Part shown: positions 20,994 to 33,275 of the stretch, piece by piece
Position numbering within the stretch: position 1 is the stretch's first letter
How the letters are laid out: each line of letters begins with the position of its first letter
NCBI GenBank assembly: GCA_015680685.1
Contig: MNCI01017629.1
Span: 96,505 to 131,103, forward strand
DNA: 34,599 bases
Direction of reading: 5' to 3'
DNA from: Gnetum montanum
Taxonomy: Eukaryota; Streptophyta; Gnetopsida; Gnetales; Gnetaceae
The notes under the pieces: generated by a model
Told to the model about the DNA's origin: nothing
What the model saw: the letters and a program-made list of their open reading frames with translations, nothing else
Database searches by the model: none
Translations under genes and position numbers: made by a program

Positions 20994-21215
20994 GCAACTA
21001 CTCTAATAATTAGAGTAACTGCTCTAACAATTAGAATAACTACTAAAGTAACCACTAGAGTAACCACTCTAATAATAAGAATAACTACTAGAGTAACCAC
21101 TCTAATAATTAGAATAACTACTAAAGTAACCACTCTAATAATTAGAATAACTGCTAGAGTAACCACTAGAGTAACTACTCTAATAATTAGAATAACTACT
21201 AGAGTAACCGCTTTC
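20994..21215. repeat. Minisatellite in LTR-E U3
   Basis: Imperfect units of about 18 and 36 bp, made of CTCTAATAATTAGA and ACTACTAGAGTAACCA. CTCTAATAATTAGAG is a near-perfect palindrome. Open frames on both strands here (IIRITTRVTT / VVTLVVILII) come from the repeat. Confidence 0.8.
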
Positions 21216-21310
21216 ATCAATAGGGTTGGGTATGAAATGATGTCTTTATACATTATTAAAAATGGTATTGTAAGAGGTTCATTGGATCCTACCTTCTTCA
21301 TTTTAAGATA

Positions 21311-24099
21311 ACATAATAATTTATAAATTGTATAAATATTGATATTATTACTATGTGATACGAGATTTCTAATAAAGTTCAACCATGATAGCAAAAAATA
21401 CTTCAAATCTTTGCCAAAGAAAACTCAATTTATTAAATTTTAATTTCTTGAATTGAGGAATGAATATACTTTTATTTAGCCCTAATTCACTATTTTTTTA
21501 GGATTATTCATGTTTTTTTAGTGGAGTTTTCCTTTTCATTTATCCCTAGCATGACGCCTTTATTGTTATATAAATTCCATGATCATATGATGTTTTATAC
21601 TCTGGAAAATTGAAGTAAGAAGCTATTGTACAAAATTATTTCTTCTTTCATTACTCTTTCATCTATTCTATCATTCATGTTATTTTTATTAATTTTTTAA
21701 ATTTCCTATGCTCTTTTCCATGCTTTGTGTTTCTACAGAAGGAAATTCATCACCTCCATTTGATCATAGAAAATCTACAATAGTTTTAAAAATCAAGTTT
21801 TCAAATTCAAAATAATCAAGTAGAAGCTAAAAAGATATTATCAAGATTTCATATTCCTATAAAAATTCATGTTTTTAAGTTTTAAATTATTCTACTATGC
21901 ATGGAAAATCCGACCATATATTAATCATCAAAATCCAAGTTCAAAATCTCAAGATATTACTATTTTTCATTTTTATCATGACTCATTATCAAGTCAAGGT
22001 ATTATAGAATAATTGATCATAAGTTTACCATGACTCATGATATTTTAAAATTTAGCTATTTCTTAAATCATGACTCATGGTTATCTTATGGTAATAACCA
22101 CCACCCATGATCCATGTATGATAACCATGACTCATGATCCACTTATGGTGAAATGACATTAGAATCTACTAAAGGAATCATTGAGGGTTAACAAGTGCTT
22201 CATTAATCATCATTATTTCCAAATCAAGAAGAAACATCTATGTTGAAATTTTAACAATTCTAACATATATAAATTGAAAGACTATTTAGGATCCATATAT
22301 ACAATAATTAAACAAAGAAAAATAAAAATTGTATATGGTTTAAATCTAAAAAACATATCACTATAAGCCACAACTATCATAATGGTGCTAAAAATGTTGG
22401 TTAATATTTTACATTCTTACACTATAGAAGTGTGGAAATCAATCAAATGGAGGACTGCAAATTATTTAAGTTACTAGAATTATGGTGAAGAACTCTTAAC
22501 ATTAATTCACTATAAAATAAGAAAGAATCAACTATCTTATTATTTAATTTCTAGTATAATCAACATCATTTAATAACAATTCTAATTCTAATTGATATCT
22601 CTTCAAAATGCTTTTGTCTATCTTGTTATCATTTTGTACTCTCCTCTTCCAATGAACAATTTATAGTTTCACTTCAAATTGGTACAAAAATGACTTTAGT
22701 TAATGGTTGAAATAACATCTAGCTAGCATCTACAACCTAGGTGCAATCCATAGCTAGGTCACATTTCATAGCCCAATGAAGATTCAAAAATCCAATTACA
22801 ATTAGCAGTCTCAGTTAACTATTTTCAATAGTTAAGTATTTGAATACTAACAGTCACGTGACCCATTAGGCTAAGAGATCCATCATGGGTAATAATAGAG
22901 GTGAAAGTCACATGGACTTGTACTGATAAATTCTAGTTTTCTATTAAAGAATAAATTATGATTGGCTACAATCTGCAACTAATACAAATTTTGTGCTATA
23001 AGTTCAGGCAAGTCACATGAGCTTATAGTAACTTGTTAAACTTGAATTCAACTTCCTATTTTGTTCCCATATCTATTCAAATCTAACTTCATTTGTTTCT
23101 CTCTCTTCTATCCTCTAAAATTTGACTCTCAGTAGTCATAGAATGAACAATGCTCTTTCTATGATTTCAAGCCTCATTGAAGATCCAATTCCTAGCTTAT
23201 GACTCTAAAATACAAGCAGCTATGAACCACATGAGCTCATAGGTACTTATCAAAATCCGAAAATTGAAGAAACCAAGTAAAAGAGGACATATATTCATGT
23301 CCTAACACATGGGCAAGACACAAAGATGTCACACATAAGTCTTTATTATGAGCAAGGTATGAAAGACTAAAATGATTGCATGGTTATGGGTCAAAAGGAG
23401 TAATGGGAATAATATAGGGAATGTACCACTAGAATGGTTAAACAAGCTAGTTGAATCTCATGCATTGAGATTATCTGATAACTTGTTTCTATGATGAGTC
23501 TCCCCTCTATGTTGATTCCAAACCTTTTCTACAAAAACAACTTAGAGAGAATAAGGAAACAGATCAAAGAAACATGCGAGCACAAGAAATAACATAAGAT
23601 AATAAGTAAAAATTGTTTACCATGAGATACAATTAGTAGAACTTGAGAAATTTGTATTTTTTCTTTGCAAATTTGTATAATATTTACAATGCTTTAAGAT
23701 CAAAGAGAAGAGGTCATGCATGTTTACTTATCATAAGTTAAATTATTCTATGCATTTATGGCCTCAACATTAAATCTACAAACAAATTCAAATAAAGACT
23801 AAGAGCAAGCATGTTAACATTGGATACAATACAGTTTCAGATAACAATGGTTGACCAGTTAGTCAATTCATTCCCATCTAGTTCTACTCACATGATGGTT
23901 CCATCAAGGTCTTGTATGATAAATAGAATAAATTAAATGTTATCTTTGTTGTAAATTGATTAAATAAGTATTAAGTAAGATGAAATAATATGATAAGTTA
24001 TATGATTTTTCATCTTACTTATTGTATTGGTACAAAAAAATAATTTAATGTTAAGGCCATAAATATATAAAATAATGTTTTTGAATTGTTCAAATAGGT
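21311..24099. other. AT-rich region without genes
   Basis: About 2.8 kb, strongly AT-rich, with no open frame I can support. The only local structure seen is a cluster of ATGACTCAT words at 21977-22136. It is probably old flanking or 3' sequence of element F or E. Confidence 0.5.
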
Positions 24100-25300
24100 C
24101 ATAATCACAAAGTAACCCCTATGGTAATCATTTTTGGTAAGCATGAAAAACATATAGGCAATATATTCATAACTTTGTAACATTTTTAATTAATTAAGCT
24201 GAGGTTTACACTAGCATAGATTATTTGAATGGTATTATTTTTGGTTAATTAAGCTAAGGCTTTTACTAGCATAGCTTATTTGAATGCCATCCTTTTTGAA
24301 AAGGAGGTACGGAACTCACGTACAACATTTTTTACCAAAGAGCAGCATTTTTGTCTAATTGCACAAAAGTTTTTATAATGATAGCATTTTTGAGCTTGGC
24401 TTGGAGTGCTTGGAGTTTTATCAGTGTTTTTGCTCATACTTGGTTTTTCTATTAATTTTGGGATTAGTAAGACAACATCTTTAATTCAGCATAAATCCTA
24501 CTACTTTGAAATCCAAGCTATGAAAGGTAGCATTTTTGGTAATTTACACTAGAGAAATGTAAATACCAATATTTTGGTTATTTACACTGCTCTACGATTT
24601 TTGATAATTTAAGGAAAGCTAGATGAGCTATGTTTTTTCTCATCCTGAGCATATATAGAGGAAAGTGAGTAAAATTTTTAATTTTTTTATGGCCTTGAGG
24701 ACCAACATTTCTTCTTTCCTATAAAGGAAACATTTTTGAGTTTGTATGTCTTTAAAGGTAGTGTTTTTATGCTTCCCAACTTGGGAGAGTAGCATTTTTG
24801 AGAATTTATGCTAGAGCATTATAAATCTCAATGTTTTTGAAGATTCGAGGAAGCTATAGGAGCAATGTATTTGGGATTCCATGCTTAAACAACATTAAAT
24901 TAGAGATTTTATAACTAAAAAGGCTAGAATTTTTTATGTTTTTCCTAGGACAAACCAGCATTACTGAGGTTTTATGCTTGTAAAGGCAAGATTTTTAGGC
25001 CTATCGACTTGGGAAAGTAATGTTTTTGAGCTTTCCAACTTGGGAAAACAATATTTTTGAGCTTTTTGACTTAGGAAGATAGCATTTTGAGCTTTCTAGC
25101 TTCGGAAACAAGCATTGTTTTTAATTTTCTTAATGTTTTCCTTTCAGAATAATAGAAGTGTATTTATTTTTTAACTTGGAAAAACCTTAGCATTTTCTAA
25201 GTCTACTAACTTGAAAGCTAGCATTTTTCATGTTTAGGGCCTAGGAAGGCCAATGTGTTTACTAGTTTTAGCCCCTAGTATGTCATGGCTATTATTTTTT
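24100..25300. repeat. Degenerate repeat region of element F
   Basis: Imperfect repeats marked by AGCATTTTTGAG, CTTTCCAACTTGGGAAA and (A/T)CACTAG words, at irregular 35-60 bp spacing. It lies just beyond the protease of the minus-strand element F, the position the AGTTTA array has in element A. Several units form inverted repeats, including two 34-nt hairpins at 24536-24569 and 24798-24831. Confidence 0.6.
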
Positions 25301-25679
25301 ACCAAGTGTAGGATAATCTTCAAAGAAAATACAAAAACAAAATGAATGTTGAAACATGATATAAGGCTACAAAAGCAAATAAGTGATCATTGATAAAGGA
25401 AGGGATAAGATGTTGATTGCAAAGTTGTTGCTTGATCTTCAATAGATCAGTGAGCTTCTTATGCATAATCCTATGTTCACCATTCCTCTTTTCCACAATG
25501 GCAAATGATACTTGTTTTAATATTTCATTTAATAGTGTAGAGTTAGATTTAATGTTATTAGCCCCAAATTAAGTGTCAAGTTTGTTATTAGTATCAAAAG
25601 TTTCATCTTGAAATATCACTTCTAATCCTCATTCCATTTTAAAATTGTAAAGATTGTAAAAACATGTTATCCCCATGAA

Positions 25680-26450
25680 TCACAATTTTACCATCCTCAT
25701 ATGACAAGTGAAACTCCTAGTCTATGGGAGATGAAACTGCTGGTAGCTTTGCTGACCATGATCTTTCTAGAATTAAGTTAAAACTAGGTGTTTCCTCAAC
25801 CACTAAGAAATTGGCAAATGTGCAAAATTGCTATCTAGTTACAAAGTCTAATGAAGAAAAGCTTCAAACTACTATCCTAGGTCAATTAAAAGACTTTAAT
25901 GCTAAAGTGGAGGTTTCTTAAATGTTACCAGCCATACCCAATTATTCAATAATGCTAAAAAGATTACATTTTTTATTGCTCCATCACCCACATGGATGCA
26001 ATGAATCTTATATTTCATAAGATATATGGTAATAAAGATAGGAGTACATAGCACTTCTCCATTTTCTAGATCAATCTTTTCTTCTTTATCATAAAAGGGG
26101 AGTGTCATCTAATGCTTATTTTTTCTAAGAGAAGGTTGCACAATGACAGAGTGAATGGGTTCCTTATTAGTAGGCATGTCTTTGCTTATGGGAATAGAGT
26201 TCAACAGTTTAACTAGTGATTCTCTATGGGAAGGAGAGGTCAGCACTAGGACATATAGGTTTAATGATATATTCATTTGTTTCAAGGAATGTTTGACTTA
26301 TTCCATGACTATTATGAAAAAATTTTCATTACCATGTGACTTTTTGGATTTCCTAGCTTTAACTTCCTTCATCCTTCCTAGGATTTTTAGCTCATTTTTA
26401 ATGTGTGCTACTTAGGCCCCTTGCTCATATCCAACTTGTGACTCTCTCTT
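25680..26450 (-). pseudogene. Gag C-terminus and protease remnant, element F
   Basis: Minus-strand remnant parallel to element A. The linker helix (LYVLVLTSPSHREALVKLL) is near 26200-26260, then IPISKDMPTNKEPIHSV, then the protease start (CTPIFITIYLMKYKIH near 25995-26050). The active-site-like motif reads HVGDGAIKNV near 25965-25995, and the late FNLILERSW motif is near 25750-25780. The usual catalytic Asp is Gly here. Stops and frame changes are frequent. The LTR of D(+) cuts the gag side at 26652. The plus-strand frame at 25724 is the shadow of this gene. Confidence 0.78.
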
Positions 26451-26652
26451 GTTTGACTAGTTGATGTCATTTGAATAATGAAGTTCGTGGGTAGGGCTAA
26501 TCTTGGTATATGATTTGGTGGGTCAACTTTCTTTCAATCTTTTTATTGTTGTCTTTCATCAATGGGATTAGTAAGTGGCTTAACAACAAGTTTTTTTATC
26601 ATTGTTATGATGATTTCATTTTAATTAATGATAAAACTACTGAGGTATTAAC

Positions 26653-28185
26653 TGAAACACCCTAAAAATTTCAGAGCATCCTTGCTTCACCAGGCCATCA
26701 CAATTCAAGTAGTGTCATGTCACTTTGGCAAGAAATGAATGTTTTGAGTTTAGGCTGTACAGTTTGGCAAATTTTCTAGTTGGGTAATTCTTCCAACTGA
26801 CAACCTACATAGAAGCGATGTGGAGAGTTGTCAGCGGTGCTCAAAATGTGCAAAATAGTTTGGCAAGTTTTCTAGTTGAGTTTTCTATGCTACACAATGC
26901 TATATAGTGTAGCAGGCTTCGGGAGACAGCTATTCAAGCAGTCAACCATAAATTGTTACAAGACAAGGTGTTACACTATGCTACACTACGCAGCATGGCA
27001 TAGCGTAGCAAAAGTAAGGCAGGAAGGCTCAGCCTACTTTGTGATTTCAAATGCACTCAATCAGTGCCTCTAACCTTCGAAAACAGTTGCTTCACTTGGC
27101 TCCAAGTTCTTCAGCAATGGCTGCTTCACCATAAAATAGCAAACTTAGCAAAAAGCAGGCCATGTGGATTGCTACGCTACATAGCGTAGCATAGTGTAGC
27201 AACTCTACCAGAGCAATGAAAGGCATCTCAAAGGGTACAATTAGTAAGTTTGCAAGTTTCGCAATGCAAAAAGCAAAGTTTGCATATTGGCGACATTTTT
27301 GTGACTAAGGCTAGCTACTATGCTATGTTATGCTACATAGCGTAGCATAGCATGGAAAGTATACAAAAAGTAGCCAGAGTGCATCAAAGGTTCCCAACAC
27401 ATGCAGCAGGATGCAACCATGGCAGGCTCGTAATTACGGCATGGCAAGCTTGTCCAACGATCATCCACATCCAACGGTCATGCATGCCCACGTAGGAAAG
27501 ACATGTCAACACTGGCCCAGGATACATGGCATCCAAACCGCACCTTTCACATGCCCTTGGCCCTATAAATACCCCGATGAGCAATGGTGGGTGTTGCGGT
27601 TGATGGGTGAATTGGCTGGCTGGCAAGCAAAAAGTTAACATTGTATTCCTAAGCATTATAAACATCTTGTTTGACATTGTAAACAGTTAGCACTCTCGTT
27701 TGGCGTTCTTCTCTACTCCTTCCTACTAGCCTCTATAGCATTTTGCATTGTTGACTCCTGAGTCCACATTCAAGCATACATCTGTCTTACTCTAAATGTT
27801 TTGGTTACTCTTGGGATCCCTACACCCCTTAGCACCATACAACCAATTATATCCACCTTGACAGAGTGAAGTCACGTTCTTGAAGCGGTGCATTTTCCTA
27901 ACCACATTTTACTTTATTTTTCTTTGCTTATCATTGCATTTTACATCATTTTCTACCCCTTTTGCATCTAAAGATTACTTTATGCAATAATTTCCATTTT
28001 TTTCAAATTATCCATTTGCAAAATTTATATTAACATTGACTAAGTCCCTGTCTGATTAACTAGACCGTTTAGTGCACCCTATTTCCATTTTATCCAGCAT
28101 GGCCCTCATGCTGATTCAGGGTTAAGATTTTCACGACCAACGACCTCTCGGTGTTTTCTAGCCACTGATGTTTTCAATTGCTATA
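26653..28185 (+). mobile_element. LTR-D(+), 5' LTR of element D(+)
   Basis: About 1533 bp from TGAAACACCCT to GCTATA, next to a PBS. Homologous to LTR-D(-) in opposite orientation and to LTR-D'(+). It contains GCTACGCTACATAGCGTAGC at 27170-27189 and a decayed second copy near 27318-27350. Confidence 0.85.
27564..27571 (+). promoter_or_regulatory. TATA box of LTR-D(+)
   Basis: TATAAATA in the family's CCCTATAAATACCCCGATGAGC context. Confidence 0.65.
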
Positions 28186-28190
28186 ATTTT

Positions 28191-28210
28191 TTGGTGCTAG
28201 AAGAAGGGCC
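28191..28210 (+). other. Primer binding site, element D(+)
   Basis: TTGGTGCTAGAAGAAGGGCC, the A/B motif with a CG-to-TG change and one G-to-A change. Confidence 0.65.
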
Positions 28211-28212
28211 TT

Positions 28213-28541
28213 TTAGTGTCCTTTTCTTGTTTTACTATAGTCTTGTAAGAGTTATGCACCCTGATATGCATTAGCGTAAACTTGACACCCATTCATGGCT
28301 TTACGCATTGTGCAGTGCAGATCGATTACTTCGACGGTTCTTCCGGAACCCTGCAGGACATAAAGCCTCTGATCACCAGTTGACTTGTTTGTTTTACGGT
28401 AGTTTTTCATGTGTTATGTACCCTATCACATACTAGTGTAAGCATTACAACCCTTTTGAGGTTGTTTACACATTGTGTGGTACAGATCGATCACTTCGAC
28501 AATTCTTCCAGGACCCTGCAGGACATAAAGCCTTAGATTGT
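28213..28541 (+). repeat. Leader repeats of element D(+)
   Basis: Two units of about 160-170 bp, near 28213-28372 and 28373-28541. Each ends with GATCGATCACTTCGAC- or GATCGATTACTTCGAC-like sequence and CCCTGCAGGACATAAAGCC. They correspond to the leader repeats of D(-). Confidence 0.75.
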
Positions 28542-28591
28542 CACTAGATTTTCTTGTTTCCATCATTTTCAATCCTTTTAGCTCCATAACA

Positions 28592-31500
28592 ATGGTTTCC
28601 ACAACAACCTCTTTTACTACTGCTAACCTCAAGGTTCCTCTCATGGTCCAAGGCACTACAAGTGCCAAGCAACTGCCCAGCCCAGGGCTGGGGCCATGCT
28701 GTTCCCTCAGGATTCAAAACCAAGGACCTGAACGCTTAGCTAAGCAACATGAAAAATACAACTTCCCCTATGCTAAGGTGCAGGCAAACTTGCCCTTAGA
28801 TGAGCAGGAATTTGAGGAAAAATATAGCTTCGAGTTCACCTACTACAATGGGAAGGAATTTATTCCTAATCCCAATGCTTTCATCCCTTTGAGAAAAATG
28901 CAACAATGGCTTTTAGATTAGCTGATACGTCTGTCTAAGCCTAGTGAGCTGTAAAACGTAGCATCTCAGCATGACGAGGTCTTCCAAGATGGATAGGAGG
29001 AACTAGATTCTCAATCCGACAGGGGAGGTCAAGTCAACCTCACCACTGTCCCTCCTACCCAATCCTTCTGGACCAATCCATTGACTATCATCGCTCCCTT
29101 CAAGATCACAGCCATGCCACTATAGCCTATGATCCCACCTATCATGGGTAGCCATACCATGCCAGCGTCGTACCAAAACGCCCACATCCCTGTTTCAACT
29201 TTAGTTGCCAATCCTCTGCAGGTTATTCATCAATCCCTTTCTGCTTCACAACACACCCCAACCTCGACTACCCTGTCTTACATTCATACCATATCTTCTT
29301 TGTACCCATTTACAACTTCCACATCCATTCCTACATTCACATCTATCCCACCAACCATGGCCAGCCCAAGCCTATCCACATGGTGGACCCCATTGACTTC
29401 TTCACCTATTCCACAACCATCGCAGATGTCTCATTATGTTAACCCTCAGACCTACCAAACCCCGCAAACAGTACAGCCGAGCATAGGGCTATGGTCTATT
29501 CCACTGGTGACACAAGTGATCTATCCCACAACCCAACCCACGGTTGCTACTCCAACAGCACCACCTACCAGGTGGTGGACAGCACAAGCAGGACCATTCA
29601 CGGGGGCCACCCCAATGGTACCGTCGATGGGTCACACTGTTGCCCCCGTCACTCCACATATGAGAATTTCCTCAGCAATTCCCCAGCTGTCCGTGTCATC
29701 GTAGGGTCTAGATTAAGAATTCTAGCTTATCCAGACCCTTACTGAGAAAATAAAATGCCTCAAATCTATTGGGTCTGACATAGTACAAGTCATGGACTTT
29801 TACCAGGATGACCCTATTAGCCCTACAATCCCCGCACTCATGTTACCCCCAAGGATGTCCCTCCTCCACTTCATGAAGTACAATGGGGAGGGGGATCCTA
29901 ATGCAGATCTTGTTACCTTTAGTTCTCAATCCCTTTTGTTGCAACAATGGTCGCACATGATTATCCGTGTCTTTGCTATGTCACTGGCTGGAAAGGTCCT
30001 AGACTGGTACCGTGCCCTGCCACGCTCCTCCATATCAATCCTACAGGAGCTCCTAAGCCAGTTTGTGATGTGCTTCAAGTATAAATTAAAGGTGGAAACC
30101 ATGCTGGATCAGTTCATGAGGGTGAAGCAGGATCCTCTAGAACTGGTCCAAAAGTTCATCCAGCATTGGAGTGCAACCATTAACGAAATCTACGAGCCCA
30201 TCATGGAGGTCCAATTTCTAGCCATCTTTAAGGATTCATTAAATAACTTCATCAAGTCTAAACTATATTACCTCATCCCTTGCACTCTTAGTCAAGCCTT
30301 CTCTTAGACTAAGAGTATATAGGATGCAGCCGAGGCAAGCAAAGACTTCGCCTATATTGCCTACAAAAACACCTTCATAGAGAAGGACAAGGGTAAGGCC
30401 CCAACAGCCATGGTGGCCACTATGGTGACCGAGGCCAAGCCCAAACCTAGTAACAATGGTTACAAGAACAACAAGAATCTAGCCGCACCCATAGCCAATC
30501 CCGTGCCCAAGCAAGGCAACGCGCTGCAACCTCTCGTACCCGCACCTGAGACATCTGCATAACCCAAACCAAACTTTGAGCATAAAGATCGCTCAAATTA
30601 TACCTCACTACCTCTCAAGCCTTTAGAACTTCTGAAGTAGCTATTGGCAGTCGAGCACATCCAACATAAGTAGATGTTGGAAAAAGGAATTAGGAGACAT
30701 CATCGCTACTGCAAGCTCCTTAGGAACCCCTCTTTAGCCTTGTCCAATGAGCCCCCAGTTCATAAGGGTTTCAGCCTAGATAGGTTTTGTGATTACACCA
30801 ACAATGTGGTCACAACATGGATTACTATCTAGCATTGAAGGATGACATCTAAAGAATGATTGATCAAGGGAAACTGATGTTGGATGAAAGCAACCTAGTA
30901 TGCCCTGAGAATTAATCTCTACATGTCTACATAGATCCCCTCAATGCCAACAACGTAGGTTATGTTATCAATACCATCGATGTTGACAGTGATCCTAGGC
31001 CACCCCAAAAATCGTTCGTGGTCCGTGTATCTCAACATAGTGCACCAGCACCACCAACGGCTAGCCGAAGCTTGTAACATCTATTTGTTCTGAGAGTCCC
31101 TCCCTAGGCATCCACCCCCATGTTGCCTGTTAACAAAACCACACCACCCCACCCATTAACAAAATCATGCCACCCCACCCGTTAACACCATTAGCTCCAT
31201 TTATCATCAAGGGGCTGACTCCTTCAATAGCCCCTATCCCATGCAAGACGGCTAAACAAACTTCTCATCCTAAAAAATGAGAAGTGCATCTCGTAGGTGA
31301 GACGTTGAGGGGAAGTACCGCACTAAGTGTTTCCAAGCCTATGTCTTCATCCCTTGCATCTACGCCCTCATCACCAAAGAGGAATGTTGCTATAACCACA
31401 CAGACCACGTCGCCCTGCCAAAAAGGATCTGAACCCAGATCCAAAACTGCCCCTCCTCTGGAAATTCATCTTTTGGGACAAATAGAAGAGGAGAAAAGTG

Positions 31501-31819
31501 GGAAACAGGGGGTTGTTAGGACCTCTTGGATGTCCTCACTCAGGTCAAGCAAGCTCTAAAACAAAAAAACACTACATTGAGCTTGTACAACCTAATCATG
31601 ACGTCTGTCCCATACCATGAGGCTCTGATCTGCATGTTGACAACGATTCTGGTCAATGAGGACATGCCAATGAAGGAGGAAGTAATTCATTCGGTCATGC
31701 TTCCCTCCGCACCTATAGAGCCAGAATTGTCTCAACTGACTTTCAGCGACAGCTCCATTAGGGGAGATCTTGAGAGAGGCCAGGTGACTACAGCACCCCT
31801 ATTCATCACAATTCGGGTC
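28592..31819 (+). pseudogene. Gag-protease relic, element D(+)
   Basis: Starts at the ATG at 28592 (MVSTTTSFTTANLKV). One frame can be followed to about 30780 through in-frame stops at 28919, 28952, 28994, 29123, 29702, 29714, 29720, 30305 and more. Order: an N-terminal part with EKYNFPYAKVQ; a T/P/S-rich region (29129-29700); the gag core with GKVLDWYRALPRSS near 29990-30035; a lysine-rich segment; and a decayed zinc knuckle near 30790-30830, where a frameshift breaks the motif and the last Cys reads as Tyr. Further on are V-V-R-V linker motifs near 31010-31110, the linker helix LKQKNTTLSLYNL (31556-31594), and the first protease residues (TTAPLFITIR). LTR-C of element C interrupts it at 31820. 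Confidence 0.82.
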
Positions 31820-33275
31820 TGTGCCGACCGAAATCGTCAGTGCGAGGCTGGAACGTTGCGAGCACCGAAAGATCAGTGGGCAAGCACAGTTGACCCTGCC
31901 TCCGCTTGAGGGCGAGCTGGAGTGGACGAAGGCAGAGTGCCTTGAATGGTCTGCACGCAGATCAAACAAGGACTTCCCCGAGCGCCACCGAGGTGTTATA
32001 CGCTGGGTTATATGTAGACCAGGGTGTAAAGGGTGAAACAGGCACAGACGGTGTAAGCGTAGAGGGGCGTAAACAACGTTGGGCGTGAACAGCGTAAACA
32101 GAACTGGACCCGGCGTAAGCGTATACAGGCGTAAACAGCGTAACTGAATACAAAGGGTGTAAACAAATGCAAACAGCGTAAACAGTGGGCGTACACAGAC
32201 GTTGCCGGAGCGTAAACGCAAGCAGGCGTAAGTGGAGCCTGGGCCAAATTGACGTAAAACTGTAAAACTTGAACCAAGTGTAAACAGTGGGCGTCCACGG
32301 ACGCAAACGGAGCACGGAGCGCGAACACAAACAGCCGTAAACGAGGCGCGGGCCAAATTAACATAAAACTGTAAAAGGACTTGCAACAAGCGTAAACAAT
32401 GGATTATAGAGTTAAAATGTTGTGCACCGGTCTAACGCAGTTGTGTAGGGACACAAGGCGGACGTAAAGCCCCGGTGGACAGAGGGATGCAGCTGGCTGA
32501 CACGATAGGCGAAGTGCGGACTGTGCTCAGCGTGCAGCATGCAGGGCTTCCAGCGTAAGCATAAGCGTAGAGGGTTTCAGTAGCGCAATTGCTCTAGGTC
32601 GGCTCTGGTAAATTTCTACTGGGCCCGTAAATGTGGAAAACTGGGCTATTTATAGGGGTAGGGTTACTGGGAAAAGCGGACGGGGAGACACGTGGCGTGT
32701 AGACCGAGCGTTACAATTTAGAAACATGATATACGCCAGGCGTATACATTATACAACAGGCCAGCGTATACGCTGGGCGTAGACTGATAGATGCTGGCGT
32801 ATACGCTGGGGCATATACGCTGGTGAATGTTGGGCGTATACACCAAAGGATGTCCACTTGCTTCAATCCTTGCTCTTCGATGTAATCTTCATGTTGCCAT
32901 TGGAAATCCTATCGTCGAGCGTGTGCCTTTGCCGTACCTGGGAATGTACGCTGGAGAGCTGGGCGTAGACGCTGGGCATAGACGCTGGGCGTGAACGTTG
33001 GGCGTAGATGCTGGGCGTAGGCGCTGGGCGTGAACGCTGGGCATGGACGCTGGGCGTAGACGCTGGGCGTGAACGTTGGGCGTAGACGCTGGGCGTAGAC
33101 GCTGGCACCCCACGGTTTAAAGCTGGGCGTATACGCTGGCACAACACTTAACCAGATGTTTCGACTTCCAAGATTGGCCTGTGTGACTTCAAATCTAGCC
33201 AAAGCTGCCTGTGAGTCATGGGGATCTGCTTCTTGTCGGACAGATGCTAAACTCACAAATTTTTGTGGTGTTTCA
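31820..33275 (-). mobile_element. LTR-C, 3' LTR of element C
   Basis: About 1456 bp, minus strand, from TGAAACACCAC at 33275 to GGCACA at 31820. Close to LTR-A, including the TATA context and the GCGTAAACAGCGTAAG and GCGTAGACGCTGG word sets. I call it a 3' LTR because a polypurine tract adjoins its right side and no PBS adjoins its left, where the protease of D(+) begins directly. Open frames within it are repeat artefacts. Confidence 0.85.
32647..32654 (-). promoter_or_regulatory. TATA box of LTR-C
   Basis: TATAAATA on the minus strand in the same context as LTR-A. Confidence 0.6.

Larger units (their letters stand above)
20226..21310 (-). mobile_element. LTR-E, 5' LTR of element E (right end uncertain)
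   Basis: The left end is fixed by the PBS. The LTR includes a minus-strand TATAAATA at 20977-20984 and a palindrome-rich minisatellite just upstream of it in the sense of transcription. I cannot see the right boundary; it may extend toward 21400. Confidence 0.5.

Noticed and set aside
20915-21406. Frames with repeated VVTLVVILII or IRITTRVTT, resembling membrane segments
   Set aside because: They are translations of the LTR-E minisatellite on either strand.
25724-25921. Plus-strand 65-codon frame
   Set aside because: The minus strand here carries the late protease motif of element F, so the plus frame is a shadow.
26876-27073. Short frame in LTR-D(+)
   Set aside because: It lies inside the LTR over the GCTACGC words; no homologous frame in LTR-D(-).
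31799-32389. Minus-strand frames of 118-196 codons in LTR-C
   Set aside because: They run across the LTR end and GCGTA words; no recognisable domain, and similar artefacts appear in LTR-A and LTR-B.
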